From positions 55,917-119,916 of the forward strand of contig JAJDVG010000028.1 of the NCBI GenBank assembly GCA_022826245.1: a stretch of DNA of 64,000 nt. The letters run 5' to 3'. The notes beneath the pieces are model-generated. The model searched no databases and was not told the origin of the DNA. It saw only the letters and a list, made by a program, of their open reading frames with translations. Shown here one piece after another: positions 28,335 through 37,169 of this stretch (the stretch's first letter is position 1; the number at the start of each line of letters is the position of its first letter). Position numbers and translations under genes: made by a program. Origin of the DNA: Gammaproteobacteria bacterium. GTDB taxonomy: Bacteria; Pseudomonadota; Gammaproteobacteria; Steroidobacterales; Rariloculaceae.

Positions 28335-29309
28335 TCAGGGCAGCAGCACCGTCGACCCCACCGTCGCGCGGCGCTCGAGATCGATCTGGGCCTGCGCGGC
28401 TTCTGCGAGCGGATAGCGCTGGCAGACGTCGATGCGAACGCGCCCGGCGCTCACGGCATCGAAGAGCTCCGCGGCGCCGCGCTCGAGATCCGCGCGTTCG
28501 CCGACGAAATCCCAGAGCGTCGGACGGGTCACGTAGAGCGAGCCGCGCTTGGCGAGTTCGATCGGCGCGAACGGCTCGACCGCGCCCGAGGCATTGCCGA
28601 AGCTCACCATGACGCCGTGCCGGCGCAGGCAGTCGAGCGACTGGTAGAAGGTATCGCGGCCGACCGAGTCATACACCGCGGCAACGCCCTCGCCCCCGGT
28701 CAGCTCGCGTACCTTGCCGACCACGTCGTCATCGGCAAGCAACACGTGCTCGCAGCCGTGTTCGAGCGCGAGCGCGCGCTTCGCCTCGGTGCTGACCACG
28801 CCGATCACCCTGGCGCCGAACCCGCTCGCCCATTGCGAGGCAATGAGGCCGACGCCGCCGGCCGCGGCGTAGAGCACGATCCACTCGCCGGCTTCGACCC
28901 GGTAGCTTCGCGTGAGCAGATACCAGCTCGTGAGCCCCTTCAGCATCATCGCGGCCGCGGTCTCGTCGCCTATTCCGTCCGGCAGCGCGACGAGCAGGCG
29001 GGCGTCGATGAGCCTTTCCTCGGCGTAGCCGTCGAGCGGCGCCGGTGACGCGTACGCGACCCGCTGACCGACCTCCATGCCCGTTACGCCTTCTCCCGTT
29101 GCCGCGACCACGCCGGCGGCTTCGCTGCCGAGGCCGCTTGGCAGACCGATCGGATACAGGCCCTTGCGAAAATAGGTGTCGATCATGTTCAGCCCGATCG
29201 CCGTATGGGCGATGCGGACCTGTCCGGGGCCCGGCGCGCCGATGTCCACTTCCCGGAACTGCAGCACTTCGGGTCCGCCGAACTCGTCGATGCGGATTGC
29301 TCTGGTCAT
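28335..29309 (-). CDS. qorA: NADPH:quinone oxidoreductase, zeta-crystallin type
   Basis: This 324-aa cytosolic zinc-independent MDR-family reductase transfers NADPH electrons to quinones. The family signature is GLGSEAAGVVAATGEGVTG, the NADPH loop YAAAGGVGLIASQWA, and the central GLTSWYLL and YDSVGRDTFYQSLDCLRRHG blocks are intact. The zinc cysteines of alcohol dehydrogenases are absent. The ATG at 29309 begins at MTRAIRIDEFGGPEVL. It is divergent from the FAD reductase gene with a 60-bp gap that probably holds both promoters. Confidence 0.93.
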   Translation of the reverse strand: MTRAIRIDEFGGPEVLQFREVDIGAPGPGQVRIAHTAIGLNMIDTYFRKGLYPIGLPSGLGSEAAGVVAATGEGVTGMEVGQRVAYASPAPLDGYAEERLIDARLLVALPDGIGDETAAAMMLKGLTSWYLLTRSYRVEAGEWIVLYAAAGGVGLIASQWASGFGARVIGVVSTEAKRALALEHGCEHVLLADDDVVGKVRELTGGEGVAAVYDSVGRDTFYQSLDCLRRHGVMVSFGNASGAVEPFAPIELAKRGSLYVTRPTLWDFVGERADLERGAAELFDAVSAGRVRIDVCQRYPLAEAAQAQIDLERRATVGSTVLLP

Positions 29310-29369
29310 GACGGTGAAATCGCTTCCTGCTTGAGTATCATGCGCGAAAGCTGCGCAATATAGCACCTT

Positions 29370-30593
29370 ATGTCCGAACGTCTCGTCATCGTCGGCGGCG
29401 GCCAGGCCGCGGTCCAGATCGTCCATTCCGTCAGGCAGCACGGCTTCGAGGGCAACATCACGCTGATCGGGGAGGAAAGCCATCCGCCGTACCAGCGCCC
29501 GCCGCTGTCGAAAAAGTACCTTGCGGGCGATTTGCCGCGTGAGCGCCTGTTCCTCCGGCCCGAGAGCTTCTACGGCAGCCGCGGCGTCGAAATGCTGCTC
29601 GATACGCGAGTGGAGGAACTCGAGCCCGGTCCGCGGCGCGTTCGCCTGAGCGACGGCCGCACGCTGAGCTACGATCGCCTGGCGCTCGCGACCGGCAGCC
29701 GCGTGCGCCGGACCGGGCTGCCCGGGGACGATCTCGACGGCGTGCACTACGTGCGCACGATCGCCGACATCGACGCCGTTGCCGATTCGTTCCGGCCCGG
29801 CGCGAAGCTCGTCATCGTCGGCGCCGGCTACATCGGGCTTGAAACCGCGGCCGTTGCGGCTCAGAAGGGCCTCGACGTCACCGTACTTGAAATGTTCGAT
29901 CGCGTGCTCGCACGGGTGGTCTGCGAAGAAGTCGCGGGCTTCTTTCATGCCCGGCACAGCGAGGCGGGCGTCAGGATCGTCTGCGGCGCCCAGGTTTCTG
30001 CCTTCGCCGGCACGAACAGTGTCGAGGCGGTCGAAACGGAGGTGGGCGAGCGGTACGCCTGCGAGCTCGCGATCGTCGGGATCGGCGTCGTACCGAACGT
30101 CGAACTTGCCAAGGCGGCCGGGTTCGACTGCAACAACGGCATAAGCGTCGACGCCTGTGCGCGTACGGCCGATCCCGGCGTCGTCGCGGCCGGCGACTGC
30201 ACGAACCATCCGCATCCGTTCGTGGGCCGCAACGTGCGGCTCGAGTCCGTGAACAACGCCATCGAGCAGGCCAAGGCCGCCGCATCGAGCCTCGCGGGAA
30301 CGCCGCGGTCGTTCGACGACATCCCCTGGTTCTGGTCGGACCAATACGAGGTGAAGCTTCAGATCGCCGGCCTCGCGCTCGACTACGACGAGGTCGCGAT
30401 CCGCGGCGACATCGACACCGGCCACTTCGCCGCCTATTACCTGCGCGACGGTCGACCGATCGCGATCGACGCGGTCAACAGCCCCAAGGATTTCATGAAC
30501 GGCAAGAAGCTGCTCGCCGCGCGCGTGAAGCTGTCGGCGGACGAGATCGGCGATACGCACGTGGATCTGAACAGCCGGATCGCGGCGCCTTAG
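29370..30593 (+). CDS. FAD-dependent ferredoxin-reductase-type oxidoreductase
   Basis: This 407-aa protein belongs to the rubredoxin/putidaredoxin reductase group, which passes NADH electrons to a small iron-sulfur protein, usually for a monooxygenase or dioxygenase. FAD motif VIVGGGQAAVQ is at residues 6-16, and NAD motif VIVGAGYIGLETA is near 148. FAD contacts lie in YQRPPLSKKYL and VAAGDCTNH, and the C-terminal domain contains SVNNAIEQAKAAA and PWFWSDQYEVKLQIAG. No ferredoxin or oxygenase gene is adjacent, so its electron acceptor is unknown. Confidence 0.91.
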   Translation: MSERLVIVGGGQAAVQIVHSVRQHGFEGNITLIGEESHPPYQRPPLSKKYLAGDLPRERLFLRPESFYGSRGVEMLLDTRVEELEPGPRRVRLSDGRTLSYDRLALATGSRVRRTGLPGDDLDGVHYVRTIADIDAVADSFRPGAKLVIVGAGYIGLETAAVAAQKGLDVTVLEMFDRVLARVVCEEVAGFFHARHSEAGVRIVCGAQVSAFAGTNSVEAVETEVGERYACELAIVGIGVVPNVELAKAAGFDCNNGISVDACARTADPGVVAAGDCTNHPHPFVGRNVRLESVNNAIEQAKAAASSLAGTPRSFDDIPWFWSDQYEVKLQIAGLALDYDEVAIRGDIDTGHFAAYYLRDGRPIAIDAVNSPKDFMNGKKLLAARVKLSADEIGDTHVDLNSRIAAP

Positions 30594-30683
30594 TGCGCAG
30601 CGGGGACGCGTGAGCCGCGCAGAGCGCGCGGTCGAACCGTGTCGTTTCGGTGGCTCCCGAGCCTTCCGGCCTGAACAGGCCCG

Positions 30684-32231
30684 TCAGGCCCGTTCGAAAT
30701 AGCGTCGGCGATAGTTGTCGAAAGATTCCTCGCCGGCGTTTTCGAGCGCGCGCGTCTCGGCCAGGGAACGCGCGGCGGTGTCGGCGAGGTGCTGCGTGCG
30801 CTCGCCTCCGAGCGGCAGCGCCAGAAAGTGCTCGCGTTGGCGGCGCGCCTGCTCGAGCGTGTACTTGAAAAAGCTCGCGCCCGATGCCCTGAGCTCGGCG
30901 AGCAGACGGGCTGACGGCGTCAACTCCGGATCGTGCACGGCCGCACGGCAGGATTCGACGGCCGCCGAGTAAGCCCGATCCCGATCGTCGAGCAATGCCG
31001 CGACGCCGGCGACCGCATCGACGAGCTCGAGCGCCCGGTCCGCGACCCTCGTCGCGCGGCCAAGCCGTGTGAGCGTGAGCCCGGGCTTGCGCCCCTCGCG
31101 CGCGATCGCAAGCTCGGTCGCGTCGATCTCGCCTTGCTCGGACGGCGCGATCGGCGGGCTGTCGTCCAGCAGGCAATACAACAACAGCGCTTCCAGAAAG
31201 CGCATTTGCCGTTCGCTCATGCCGAGCGGTTCGTCGATGTCGAGATCGAGGGAACGGATCTCGACGTACTCGACGCCGGTTTGCTCGAGCGCTGCCACGG
31301 CGCGCCCGCTGCCCGCGACGGGCTTCGGACGCACGGAACTATAGTACTCGTTCTCAAGCTGCAGGACGTTCGCGTTGAGCTGACGAAACTCGCCGTCGAC
31401 ATTCACCCCGATGCGCTCGTAGTGCGGGTCGACGGCGGTCAGCGCCGAGCGCAGGTCCGCGACGTATTCGCCGAGCGAGTTCGCGGAGATCTGCAGCCGC
31501 GCCTGGTACTTGTTGCGGTAGCCCATGTCGCTCATGCGCAGCGAGGTCGCATGCGGCGCGAACCACGTTCCGGCGTCGAGCTCCTTAAGCCGCGCATGGC
31601 CCTCGGGCCGGAACGACTTGCAGAACGCCGGCGACTCGCCGAACAGATAGATCACGAGCCAGGCGCAGCGGCGGTAGTTGCGTACGAGTCCCATGAATTC
31701 GGCTGACTTGAACTGCTGCAGCGGCTCGGTACTTTCGCGCCGGTCGCGCCAGGCGGGCCAGAACTCCGTGGGCGGCGAATAATTGAAATGCGCTCCCGCG
31801 ATGGCCTGCATCGCCCGGCCGTAGCGATGGCCGAGCCCGCGCCGATAGACCGTCCGCAGCATGCCGGCGTTGGATGTGCCGTAGCGGGCGATCGGTATCC
31901 CGTCCGGATCGACGATGCACGGCATGCTCGCAGGCCACAGAAGCTCGCCGTCGAGCGCGCGGTGGACGGAACCGTGCAGATCGCTCAGGAAACCCAGCAT
32001 CGCAGCGTTCGACGGGAACGGCGGCGTCACGAACTCGAGGAGCGCCTCGGAATAGTCGGTCGTCAGGTAGGGATGGGTCAGTGCCGAGCCCAGTCGTGCA
32101 GGGTGCGGGCTTCGTGCGAGCCGGCCATCGGGCGTGACCCTGAGGCATTCCTTCTCGACGCCGCGCAACCCTTGCCGGACGAGGTGGGCGTTATCGTTCC
32201 GGCTTAGCCAGTTGAGGCTCGATTGCAGCAA
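30684..32231 (-). CDS. gshA: Glutamate-cysteine ligase, class I
   Basis: This 515-aa cytoplasmic enzyme joins glutamate and cysteine with ATP, the first step of glutathione synthesis. GLRGVEKECLRVTPDGRLA, LTTDYSEALLEFVTPP, GAHFNYSPP and YVEIRSLDLDIDEPLG are family blocks, and the length equals that of the E. coli enzyme (518). The ATG at 32231 gives the standard N-terminus. A strong neighbour link to redox genes is not evident. Confidence 0.97.
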   Translation of the reverse strand: MLQSSLNWLSRNDNAHLVRQGLRGVEKECLRVTPDGRLARSPHPARLGSALTHPYLTTDYSEALLEFVTPPFPSNAAMLGFLSDLHGSVHRALDGELLWPASMPCIVDPDGIPIARYGTSNAGMLRTVYRRGLGHRYGRAMQAIAGAHFNYSPPTEFWPAWRDRRESTEPLQQFKSAEFMGLVRNYRRCAWLVIYLFGESPAFCKSFRPEGHARLKELDAGTWFAPHATSLRMSDMGYRNKYQARLQISANSLGEYVADLRSALTAVDPHYERIGVNVDGEFRQLNANVLQLENEYYSSVRPKPVAGSGRAVAALEQTGVEYVEIRSLDLDIDEPLGMSERQMRFLEALLLYCLLDDSPPIAPSEQGEIDATELAIAREGRKPGLTLTRLGRATRVADRALELVDAVAGVAALLDDRDRAYSAAVESCRAAVHDPELTPSARLLAELRASGASFFKYTLEQARRQREHFLALPLGGERTQHLADTAARSLAETRALENAGEESFDNYRRRYFERA

Positions 32232-32289
32232 GATCGGCGTTCCCTTGTAGCCCGGCCGGGGCGTCGTTGGGCCGCCCGCGCCGCCCGCA

Positions 32290-33342
32290 TTATAGGCCGG
32301 TCATGCGCCGCGACGGGGACGGGGGCAGAAGCTGCGACACCGACGCTTCGAGCAGGCCGGCGATCGCTTCGTCGAGCCAGTTGTGCAGGCTGTAGCCCGC
32401 GACGAAGCCGCAGTGACCGCCGCGCCGGAAGAGGCTCACCGACAGCGCCGGGCTCGGCGCGAGATCAGAGATATCCCGGGCCGGTATGACCGGGTCATCC
32501 TCGGCGGCGATGATTCGGGCGGGCACGTCGAGCCCCTCCAGGGCGTTGCCGGTAATCGCGTAGCCGTCGAGATAGGTCTCAAGGTCGGGAAAGCCCGAAT
32601 AACGCGTGACGAGAAACTCCGTCGTGGCCGACAGCGTGCGAAACCTGCGCAGATCGCCGAAATCGTAGCGCCCCGGGAAACTGCGTGCCTTCGCGGCCAG
32701 CGATCGCCGCCAGCGTTTCAGAAAGTAGCGCCGATAGACCCACAGTCCCGTCTCGAGCGCGTGCATGGTGTTTTTGGGCCTGAGCACGGGGCAGACGGCG
32801 ACGACGCGTTCGAGATCGATGCCGGCAGCGGCCGCGCGCACGGCGACCCGGAGCGCGAAGTTGCCGCCGAGCGAGAAGCCGACGAGGACGGTCCGCGGGG
32901 CGCGGTGCCGGACCTGGATGGCCTTGACGGCGTCGACGACTTCGTCGATCCGGCACGAATGGAAAAGTTCCTCGTTGAGGGCATGCGTCGCGCCGTGATC
33001 CCTGAAGTTGAGACGGAACACGTCGTAGCCGCGTTCGTGGAGCGTCGCGCCCGCGGACAGCATGTAACTGGAGTCGGCGCAGCCTTCCCAGCCGTGCAGC
33101 AGTATGGCGAGGCCGCGAGCGGGTGAGGCCTGGCTGCTCATGACGCCCATGAGGCGGACGCCGTCGCCGCAGTCGATGAGTTCCTCGCGCGACGCGTCGA
33201 GCAGCGCCCGGGTACGGCCGCGTGCGAGCAGCGCGTAGATGGGCATGCTCGTGAGCATCGTCTGCACGTGCCGGTGCCCGAGCCCTGGAGGCGGCCTGAA
33301 GCTGCCGGGATCGATGTTGTCCGTGGCGGTGACGGAAATCAT
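32290..33342 (-). CDS. YheT-type alpha/beta hydrolase
   Basis: This 350-aa serine hydrolase of the YheT/ABHD1-3 group starts at FRPPPGLGHRHVQTML. The oxyanion region is LLHGWEGCADSSYM, the nucleophile elbow GFSLGGNFALR, the acid AAEDDPVIP, and the catalytic His lies in RRGGHCGFV. The substrate is unknown; relatives act on short-chain esters. The ATG at 33342 is the conserved start; longer upstream starts are not supported. Confidence 0.91.
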   Translation of the reverse strand: MISVTATDNIDPGSFRPPPGLGHRHVQTMLTSMPIYALLARGRTRALLDASREELIDCGDGVRLMGVMSSQASPARGLAILLHGWEGCADSSYMLSAGATLHERGYDVFRLNFRDHGATHALNEELFHSCRIDEVVDAVKAIQVRHRAPRTVLVGFSLGGNFALRVAVRAAAAGIDLERVVAVCPVLRPKNTMHALETGLWVYRRYFLKRWRRSLAAKARSFPGRYDFGDLRRFRTLSATTEFLVTRYSGFPDLETYLDGYAITGNALEGLDVPARIIAAEDDPVIPARDISDLAPSPALSVSLFRRGGHCGFVAGYSLHNWLDEAIAGLLEASVSQLLPPSPSRRMTGL

Positions 33343-33475
33343 GGGCGTGGCTGCGGCAAGAGCGTTGGGGGGATCGGGACCGCCGTTCGTTGCCGTCGCG
33401 ACGAATTTATGGCGTGGATGCGGTGCGTGCAGTATATTGCGGAACGATTTTACCGACATGTCCAGGGGAAAGAAC

Positions 33476-33844
33476 ATGAAAATCGTTTCCGGCTGCTGTA
33501 TCGCCGTGGCAAGCCTGCTGGCAGTGCCCGCGCTGGCATGCGACAACCCGCCGCTGGTTGTCGTACCCGACGGCGAGAGCGCGACCATGGAAGAGCTTGT
33601 GGCGGTCCAGTCGGAAGTCCAGGCCTACATGGCGGCCATGGAAGAGTACATCGGCTGCATCGACGCCGAACTCGAGGATGCCGGCGGCGAGGACTCGCCG
33701 GCACTGTTCCAGTCGTTGATGGTCGCGCGGCACAACCAGGGCGTCGAGGAGATGGAGCTCATCGCCGAGGCGTTCAACGAGCAGGTCCGAGCGTATCGTG
33801 AGGCCAACCCGCCGGCCGAGGAAGGGGAAGCGGAAGAAGAATAG
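33476..33844 (+). CDS. Small periplasmic protein, unknown function
   Basis: This 122-residue protein has a signal peptide (residues 1-21, CIAVASLLAVPALA) and a mature part that is mostly helical and acidic. Two cysteines, Cys22 and a second in EEYIGCIDAEL, could form a disulfide. An acidic Pro/Glu tail follows. A good Shine-Dalgarno (AGGGGAAAG) precedes the ATG at 33476. I do not recognise a named domain. Confidence 0.65.
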   Translation: MKIVSGCCIAVASLLAVPALACDNPPLVVVPDGESATMEELVAVQSEVQAYMAAMEEYIGCIDAELEDAGGEDSPALFQSLMVARHNQGVEEMELIAEAFNEQVRAYREANPPAEEGEAEEE

Positions 33845-34101
33845 AACGAGTTGCCGCGGTCGCCGGCTTTGGCGGTCGCGCGCATCGTCGCGCAAGTGTG
33901 GGCGCGGTGCGGTTCCGGGCGGCGTCGACGGCGACAGCGGGTTTCATACGGGGGCTGCCGCCCTCCCACGCACAAGCGCCGCGGGCCGCCGATTTCCACC
34001 GCGCGGTCGCGCGCCTGTACGGGGGTCGCTGGAACAGTCCGGGGTCGTCCAATCCGGTCCGGCGATAGGCCCGAACGCCCCGGGGCGCGTCTCAATTCTT
34101 C

Positions 34102-35178
34102 TCAACGCGCGTCGGCGCCGTCCCGGCCCGCATCAAGCCAATCGAGCAGCTCGGCGCCCGTGCCGCAATCGACGATGCGCTCCCCAACCCGGGCAAGACC
34201 GTCTGGATCGGAAATGCCGGCAAGATGGCGGACCAGCGCGTCGGCGTCCGCAGCGCCGAACTGACGGACCGCCTGTCGGCAAAGCAGCGCCCGCTCCGCC
34301 GCAATGCCCAACTCAAGTACCTGCGCCCGGCCCCGCTCGATACCTCGCTCAACACCGCGCTTCTCGCCCCGCTCCAGGCCCTGCTTGAGCCCCTTCTCGA
34401 AGCCTTCCCGGCGCCACTCCGCCTCGCACCCCTCAATGCGGTCCGCCAAAGCCATCATCGTCCCTTCCCAAGTCTCGATTTTCGCAAGCTCCCGCTTCAG
34501 CGACTCCACCACCGCCGCCGCGTCCGACTGCGGGATCATCGTCGGGGCCGCCAGGCACAGCCAGTCGAACACCGCCCGCCGCGACTCGCCGCGCAGCGGG
34601 TCGAGCAGCGGCCGCACGCGGGCGCGCAGCTCGTCCAGTGTTTCCGAAGCGTTGAGTTGGGACACTGCGGCGACCAGGTTGTCCCGGGGCAAATGCTTTC
34701 GCGCCCGGCGGTTCGCGTCAAGCAGCAGATAGTTGCCGTCCACCGGCAGCGACAACTCGCCTTCGGCTGTAACGCTCACTTCCGCGACGCCGCCCAAGGC
34801 GTTCCAGGGGCCGTCCCCCGAGTACAGCACCGCCGGCAACACCCGGACCTCGCCGTCCGCGTCGGTTTCCCCCTGCCGGATCAGCCGCTCCCGGACCGCA
34901 TCCGCGTAGCCGCGCATGCGTGCCGCCATCGACGGATCGACCCTGGATTGAAACTCGATCAGCAGCACCAGCGAGCGCCCGCTGCCGCCCTTGAAATACA
35001 CGCGCCAGGCCGCATCGCCGCGCAGCCGCCTGGCGTCGGCGTCCACCGAGTCCGCCGGCAGTTGCAGCGGCGTCGAGAAGTCGAGGCGCTCGGCCACGGG
35101 CCTTGCGAAGCCCTTGAGCAGATGCTCGATGAGGGCGGGCAGGCCGAACAAGCGTTTCCAGGCGGCATGGTGGTTCAT
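34102..35178 (-). CDS. Rpn-family (PDDEXK) recombination-promoting nuclease-like protein
   Basis: This 358-aa protein resembles the Rpn/transposase_31 group: N-terminal WKRLFGLPALIEHLLKGF, then DAAWRVYFKGG and LVLLIEFQSRVDPSMAARM, where the E-x-Q replaces the canonical ExK of a PD-(D/E)XK core, as in many Rpns. A charged helical segment (EKGLKQGLERGEKRGVERG, about 266-288) precedes a C-terminal domain (about 290-355). Rpn proteins are linked to RecA-independent horizontal gene acquisition and phage defence. It marks the left edge of the accessory patch. Confidence 0.82.
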   Translation of the reverse strand: MNHHAAWKRLFGLPALIEHLLKGFARPVAERLDFSTPLQLPADSVDADARRLRGDAAWRVYFKGGSGRSLVLLIEFQSRVDPSMAARMRGYADAVRERLIRQGETDADGEVRVLPAVLYSGDGPWNALGGVAEVSVTAEGELSLPVDGNYLLLDANRRARKHLPRDNLVAAVSQLNASETLDELRARVRPLLDPLRGESRRAVFDWLCLAAPTMIPQSDAAAVVESLKRELAKIETWEGTMMALADRIEGCEAEWRREGFEKGLKQGLERGEKRGVERGIERGRAQVLELGIAAERALLCRQAVRQFGAADADALVRHLAGISDPDGLARVGERIVDCGTGAELLDWLDAGRDGADAR

Positions 35179-35560
35179 GCCGGAAGTTTGGCAGGGGACG
35201 CAGGCGCCCGGATACGGGCATTTGTCGGCAGTATCCGCAGAAAAGGCATTTATTGGATTTTTCCTGCCCGACTTCCAAAGGCGCGCGCAAGTTCTACGCA
35301 GTGGCGGAAGAGTATGAAGGGCAACACTTCACGGTATGGCCGCTCGAGGTAGGGGCGCAGTCCGATGCGCTGGGACAGGCTGACGGCCTGATCGGCCGGG
35401 CCGACAAATGAGGAGTCTCGGCTCGTGTTGGAGTGGGTCAGAAAATGCTCTTGACGGGCTGCCAGGGAGGAACCAGAGTCCAGGCACTATCCGCTACGCC
35501 CGTAGGCGGGCATCTATATGAGACCTCCCTGGGGCGTGTTCCCTTGGGAGGTCTCTTTCG
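35179..35560. other. Gene-poor debris between Rpn gene and NYN remnant
   Basis: I see no complete gene here. A short open tail at 35286-35411 on the plus strand (RKFYAVAEEYEGQHFTVWPL to stop) looks like the end of a lost coding sequence. A compact hairpin centred on CTACGCCCGTAG lies near 35492-35503. The rest is unassigned. Confidence 0.35.
35520..35555 (+). promoter_or_regulatory. Perfect 10-bp hairpin before the NYN remnant
   Basis: GAGACCTCCC (35520-35529) pairs with GGGAGGTCTC (35546-35555) and is followed by TTT. It could be an intrinsic terminator of lost upstream genes. Its right arm contains the GGGAGG that would serve the TTG start at 35561, so it could also gate translation. Confidence 0.5.
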
Positions 35561-35697
35561 TTGAAGGCGGCGATCTTCATGGATGGCGGTCATCTGCGCG
35601 TACTCGCGCGGAAGGCTCGGTACGAGTATGTTCCGGACTTCATCGAGGCGGTCGCGCACGGCTGCGTTGCGCCGGATGAATCGCTTATCCGAATCGG
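35561..35697 (+). pseudogene. NYN-domain protein remnant, N-terminus only
   Basis: From the TTG at 35561 the first 45 codons (KAAIFMDGGHLRVLARKA and PDFIEAVAHGCVAPDESL) match the N-terminus of NYN/LabA-type PIN-like nucleases, including the catalytic Asp in MDGGH. After about 35697 similarity stops and the frame enters IS21-derived sequence. The rest of the nuclease, with its remaining acidic residues, is missing. Confidence 0.62.
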
Positions 35698-35819
35698 CCG
35701 CCCGCTGGACGGGGTAGGTCGACAGTGCGGGCCGCGCGGGACAACCGGCTACTTTGCCGCGTTTTCAGCGACACGGCGAGTCAAGGGGGCGAGAGGGAGG
35801 TTGTCGATGCGACGGATCA

Positions 35820-36090
35820 AGGGCCTGCGGCGGCGGCGTGGGACGATGCGGCGCTGGAGCGGGCGCTGTTCCCGCCGGCTCCGAACGTGCCGGCGGAGAC
35901 CCGCAGGCTGCCGGACTTCGCGCACGTGCATCGCGAGCTCAAGCGCAAGGGCGTGACGCTGTTCCTGTTGTGGGAGGAGTACAAGGCGGCGCAACCGGAC
36001 GGCTTCGGTTACAGCTGGTTCTGCCAGCATTACCGGACCTTTGCCGGCAAGGTCGACGCGGTGATGCGCCAGACGCATCGGGCCGGACAA
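35820..36090 (+). pseudogene. istA: IS21-family IstA transposase remnant
   Basis: The frame here reads WDDAALERALFPPAPNVP, then HVHRELKRKGVTLFLLWEEY, GFGYSWFCQHYRTFAGK and MRQTHRAG. These are consecutive blocks of the IstA N-terminal half that precede the DDE catalytic core. Neither the helix-turn-helix start nor any DDE region is present, and no istB follows. The insertion sequence has been reduced to about 90 residues of coding sequence. Confidence 0.72.
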
Positions 36091-36198
36091 CCTGAAGGCT
36101 GGCGTGACCAAGCCGTACCGGTAAGAGCCGGAGTTGGACCAGGCAGGCAGGAAGAGCTATACCACCGCACGGCGTAGCGGTAACCGAGGTGAGTAGCC

Positions 36199-36600
36199 TC
36201 AGCTACGCGTACGCTCCAGTTCCGGGAAGTAGGTCGCAAAGAAGCCCCGGTCACGCGTAAGCAAGGCATCGGCTGCGGTGATGGCATGGGCGCCGATCAG
36301 GAAATCGGTGATGATCCGTTTGCGAGGCCCTCCAGCTTCGCGGTAGCGCTTCCAGCGAACGCCGGCTTCGTACGCGATGGCGGTATTGATGGGTGCTACG
36401 GCGACGTTGATCGTCCGCAACGCCCGATCCAACGTGTCCCTGTCGCGAAACCATGCGGCCAGTTCCGCATAGGCGATATCGCAAGCGATCAGCGCTCCGG
36501 CGTCGTATGCTTCTCGAAGCCGTTGCCTGGAGTGTTCGCCATGCCGGTCGTCCGGCAGGAAGATGTCCAGCAGAACGCTGGTGTCGATCGCCGTAATCAC
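36199..36600 (-). CDS. vapC: VapC-type PIN-domain toxin
   Basis: This 133-aa PIN ribonuclease toxin has acidic active-site residues in AIDTSVLLD (Asp6), DIAYAELAAW, ITDFLIGAHA and LTRDRGFF. VapC toxins cut tRNA or rRNA unless bound by VapB. The GTG start overlaps the vapB stop (GTGA), the standard coupled antitoxin-toxin order. All four acidic positions are present, so it should be active. Confidence 0.91.
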   Translation of the reverse strand: MITAIDTSVLLDIFLPDDRHGEHSRQRLREAYDAGALIACDIAYAELAAWFRDRDTLDRALRTINVAVAPINTAIAYEAGVRWKRYREAGGPRKRIITDFLIGAHAITAADALLTRDRGFFATYFPELERTRS

Positions 36601-36812
36601 CTTCCACGAATTTCCTCGAGGTAGTCGTCCGTGCTGCCTCCCCGACCGAGTATCGCGTACACGCGTTCGACAGGATGCTTGGCCGCTGTTCGCTTATGGA
36701 TGAGGAGACCGTTTCGCGTCGGCGTTATCTCGACCTCAACGTTGTGATTCATGCCGAACCGATCTCTCAGTTTCTTCGGTATGGTGATCTGGCCTCGTTC
36801 GGAGATACGCAT
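36597..36812 (-). CDS. vapB: VapB-type AbrB/MazE-fold antitoxin
   Basis: This 71-aa antitoxin has an N-terminal swapped-hairpin DNA-binding domain (MRISERGQITIPKKLRDRFG) and a C-terminal tail (VYAILGRGGSTDDYLEEIRG) that would occupy the VapC active site. It binds its own promoter with the toxin. The ATG at 36812 matches the family start; the 15-codon upstream extension does not. Confidence 0.9.
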   Translation of the reverse strand: MRISERGQITIPKKLRDRFGMNHNVEVEITPTRNGLLIHKRTAAKHPVERVYAILGRGGSTDDYLEEIRGR

Positions 36813-36882
36813 GTTGGCCTCAGTATGAAAAACAGATGCAGAAAAACATATCTCCATTTACGGCTGAACGCAACCGGTACCG

Positions 36883-37080
36883 TTAGTCAGGGTCGCGAAG
36901 CGGCGGCCGGACGCTGCGCAGGGTCCCACGGAGTTCGGTGCGGACGCGGCGGCCGAGGCTCGCAGTGGCGTCATCGGTCGGCCTTTCGTCCGCCGGTTTT
37001 TTGAGCACCAGGGCCAACACGACGTAGAGGACGATCACCGACTCGAAGAAGAGTGTCGTGACCGCGACGCCGATGCGTGT
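36883..37080 (-). pseudogene. pspC-like fragment
   Basis: The minus-strand frame reads RIGVAVTTLFFESVIVLYVV, then LALVLKKPADE. It aligns with RIAVAVGALFFPSLILAYIV, then LALLLKKKSAG, in the intact PspC at 38894-39316. It then ends in an unrelated basic tail and a TAA at 36883-36885. The part before RIGVAV, including the cytoplasmic start of PspC, is absent. I read this as a stray, diverged piece of a pspC-like gene left in the accessory patch. Confidence 0.62.
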
Positions 37081-37169
37081 TCCCTTGTGCGGTAGACGCG
37101 ACGCCGACGCAAGTTGTGCGGTTCTTGCCTGGACCGCCAGCGACTACTCACGCAACCCGAATGGCTTGC

